Assembly: GCA_023443925.1 (NCBI GenBank)
Contig: JAEZSL010000327.1
Span: 1-6,035 of the forward strand
Direction: 5' to 3'
DNA length: 6,035 nucleotides
Source: Bacillota bacterium
GTDB taxonomy: Bacteria; Bacillota_A; Clostridia; Lachnospirales; Lachnospiraceae
The stretch's first letter is position 1. Every line of letters starts with the position of its first letter. Made by a program: the position numbers and the translations under genes. The notes beneath the pieces are model-generated. The model had not been told where the DNA came from. It saw only the letters and a program-made list of their open reading frames with translations, and ran no database searches. Below are positions 5,096 through 6,035 of this stretch, piece after piece.

Positions 5096-6035
5096 ATGAG
5101 AAAACAAGGTAGAAAGATGCTTCCATATTTTTTATGCCTGTTGCTGGTGATTTCCATGCTTGCGGGGTGCGGCAGCGGAAAAGGAACAAAAGAAACAGGT
5201 GAAACATCGGGAGCAGGAGAAACAGCAGCAAATGGGGGAGAAGCGGCAGAGCCAGGTGCAACGGACTTAAAACCCGTGACATTACACTTTATTTTTTACG
5301 GTGACAAAAAAGCCGCAACCGATGAAGTATGGGATAAGATAGCGGAATACACGAAAGATACGTTAAATGCGGATTTTGATGTACAGTTTATCGCCGGTAC
5401 CGACTTTACGCAGAAGTTACTGGTTAAGGCAGCCGCCGGTGATGCGTGGGATCTGAATTTTGACAGTGACTGGACCTGTTATTATCAGATGATTGCAAAT
5501 GATTCCTATATGGAGCTGGATGATTTACTGCCAAAGTATGCGCCTGATTTATACAAGGTATATCAGGAAAAAGGTATCCTGGATGCAGCAAAATCCAAAG
5601 GAAAAGTCGTATCCCTTCCCTGGACCATGTCTATGAATAACCGTTCATTCTTCCAATGGAGAGGTGATCTTGTGGAAACTGCCGGTATTACGGTGGATAA
5701 AGAGAGCCTTAAGACCTGGGAAGGTGTGGATGCTTTTGTACATCAGTTAAAAACCGCGTTCCCGGATAAATATATTCTTGAAAACGCAGGTATTATCGGA
5801 TCACAGGAAGGATTAATGGAAATCGGACATGGTCTTGCCATTAATTTAAATGACCCAACCTGCAAAGTATTGGCGTTGGAAACCACACAGTCTTATATGG
5901 ATAAAGCGAAATATGCGGAAAAATGGCAGCAGGACGGTATTATCTGGAAAGATATCCTGACGGATACCACAGATCATAATACATATATTAACGAAGGTAA
6001 GTTAATTACCAAATGGGGTACTCACGAGTTCTCCA
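5096..6035 (+). CDS. Extracellular sugar-binding lipoprotein of the ABC transporter (LplA type), 3' end outside window
   Basis: Open from ATG 5096 to the right edge, 313 complete codons; the family usually runs to about 500-560 residues, so over half is present. Residues 1-24 are a lipoprotein signal peptide: basic start MRKQGRK, hydrophobic core about 9-22, lipobox LAGC with Cys25 as the lipidated residue. Residues 26-57 are a Gly/Glu/Thr/Ala-rich flexible linker to the cell surface. The binding fold starts near 60 (VTLHFIFYGD) and shows marks of the family 1 solute-binding group: YMELDDLLPKYAPDL (138-152), VVSLPWTMSMNNRSFFQWR (171-189) and WEGVDAFVHQLK (208-219). It would capture the sugar outside the membrane and hand it to the two permeases upstream. 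Ligand unknown. Order permease, permease, binding protein is normal for LplBCA-type operons. No ATPase gene is seen; such systems often share a MsmK-like ATPase encoded elsewhere. Confidence 0.94.
   Translation, partial: MRKQGRKMLPYFLCLLLVISMLAGCGSGKGTKETGETSGAGETAANGGEAAEPGATDLKPVTLHFIFYGDKKAATDEVWDKIAEYTKDTLNADFDVQFIAGTDFTQKLLVKAAAGDAWDLNFDSDWTCYYQMIANDSYMELDDLLPKYAPDLYKVYQEKGILDAAKSKGKVVSLPWTMSMNNRSFFQWRGDLVETAGITVDKESLKTWEGVDAFVHQLKTAFPDKYILENAGIIGSQEGLMEIGHGLAINLNDPTCKVLALETTQSYMDKAKYAEKWQQDGIIWKDILTDTTDHNTYINEGKLITKWGTHEFS

Overview
The window looks like a carbohydrate-utilisation locus from a low-to-mid GC Firmicute, most likely a Clostridia/Lachnospiraceae-type gut or soil anaerobe. 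The reasons are the AGGAGG-type ribosome binding sites, sigma-A promoters of TTGACA/TATAAT type, AT-rich intergenic DNA, an LplB/LplC/LplA-type sugar importer without its own ATPase, and a GntR-headed sugar sensor. The species assignment is inference.

Layout. (1) Positions 1-854 (+) are the C-terminal 283 residues of a family 3 glycoside hydrolase whose start lies left of the window. (2) Positions 855-1215 are a convergent intergenic region with a long hairpin terminator (954-1002) and a 32-bp tandem repeat array (1053 to about 1208). (3) Positions 1216-2388 (-) encode a GntR/LacI-type hybrid regulator (AraR-like architecture). (4) Positions 2389-2712 are a divergent control region with one good promoter for each direction. 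It carries four near-identical copies of a TGATATATCA-centred motif, three of which sit on promoter elements. (5) Positions 2713-3675 (+) encode ABC permease 1. (6) Positions 3676-4108 are an unusual 433-bp gap inside the operon, packed with an exact 80-bp tandem duplication and a series of inverted repeats. (7) Positions 4109-4996 (+) encode ABC permease 2. (8) From 5096 to the right edge (+) is a lipoprotein solute-binding protein, cut off by the window.

How it fits together (inference). The lipoprotein captures an oligosaccharide or sugar outside the cell, and the two permeases import it using an ATPase encoded elsewhere. The regulator probably senses the sugar or a breakdown product and controls both itself and the transporter through the repeated operator. 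The GH3 enzyme would hydrolyse beta-linked sugars, but it ends in a convergent orientation and may belong to a separate transcript.

I found no wholly new enzyme system. The parts most worth a second look are non-coding: the structured repeat island splitting the two permease genes, the four-copy operator, and the 32-bp array between the converging genes.
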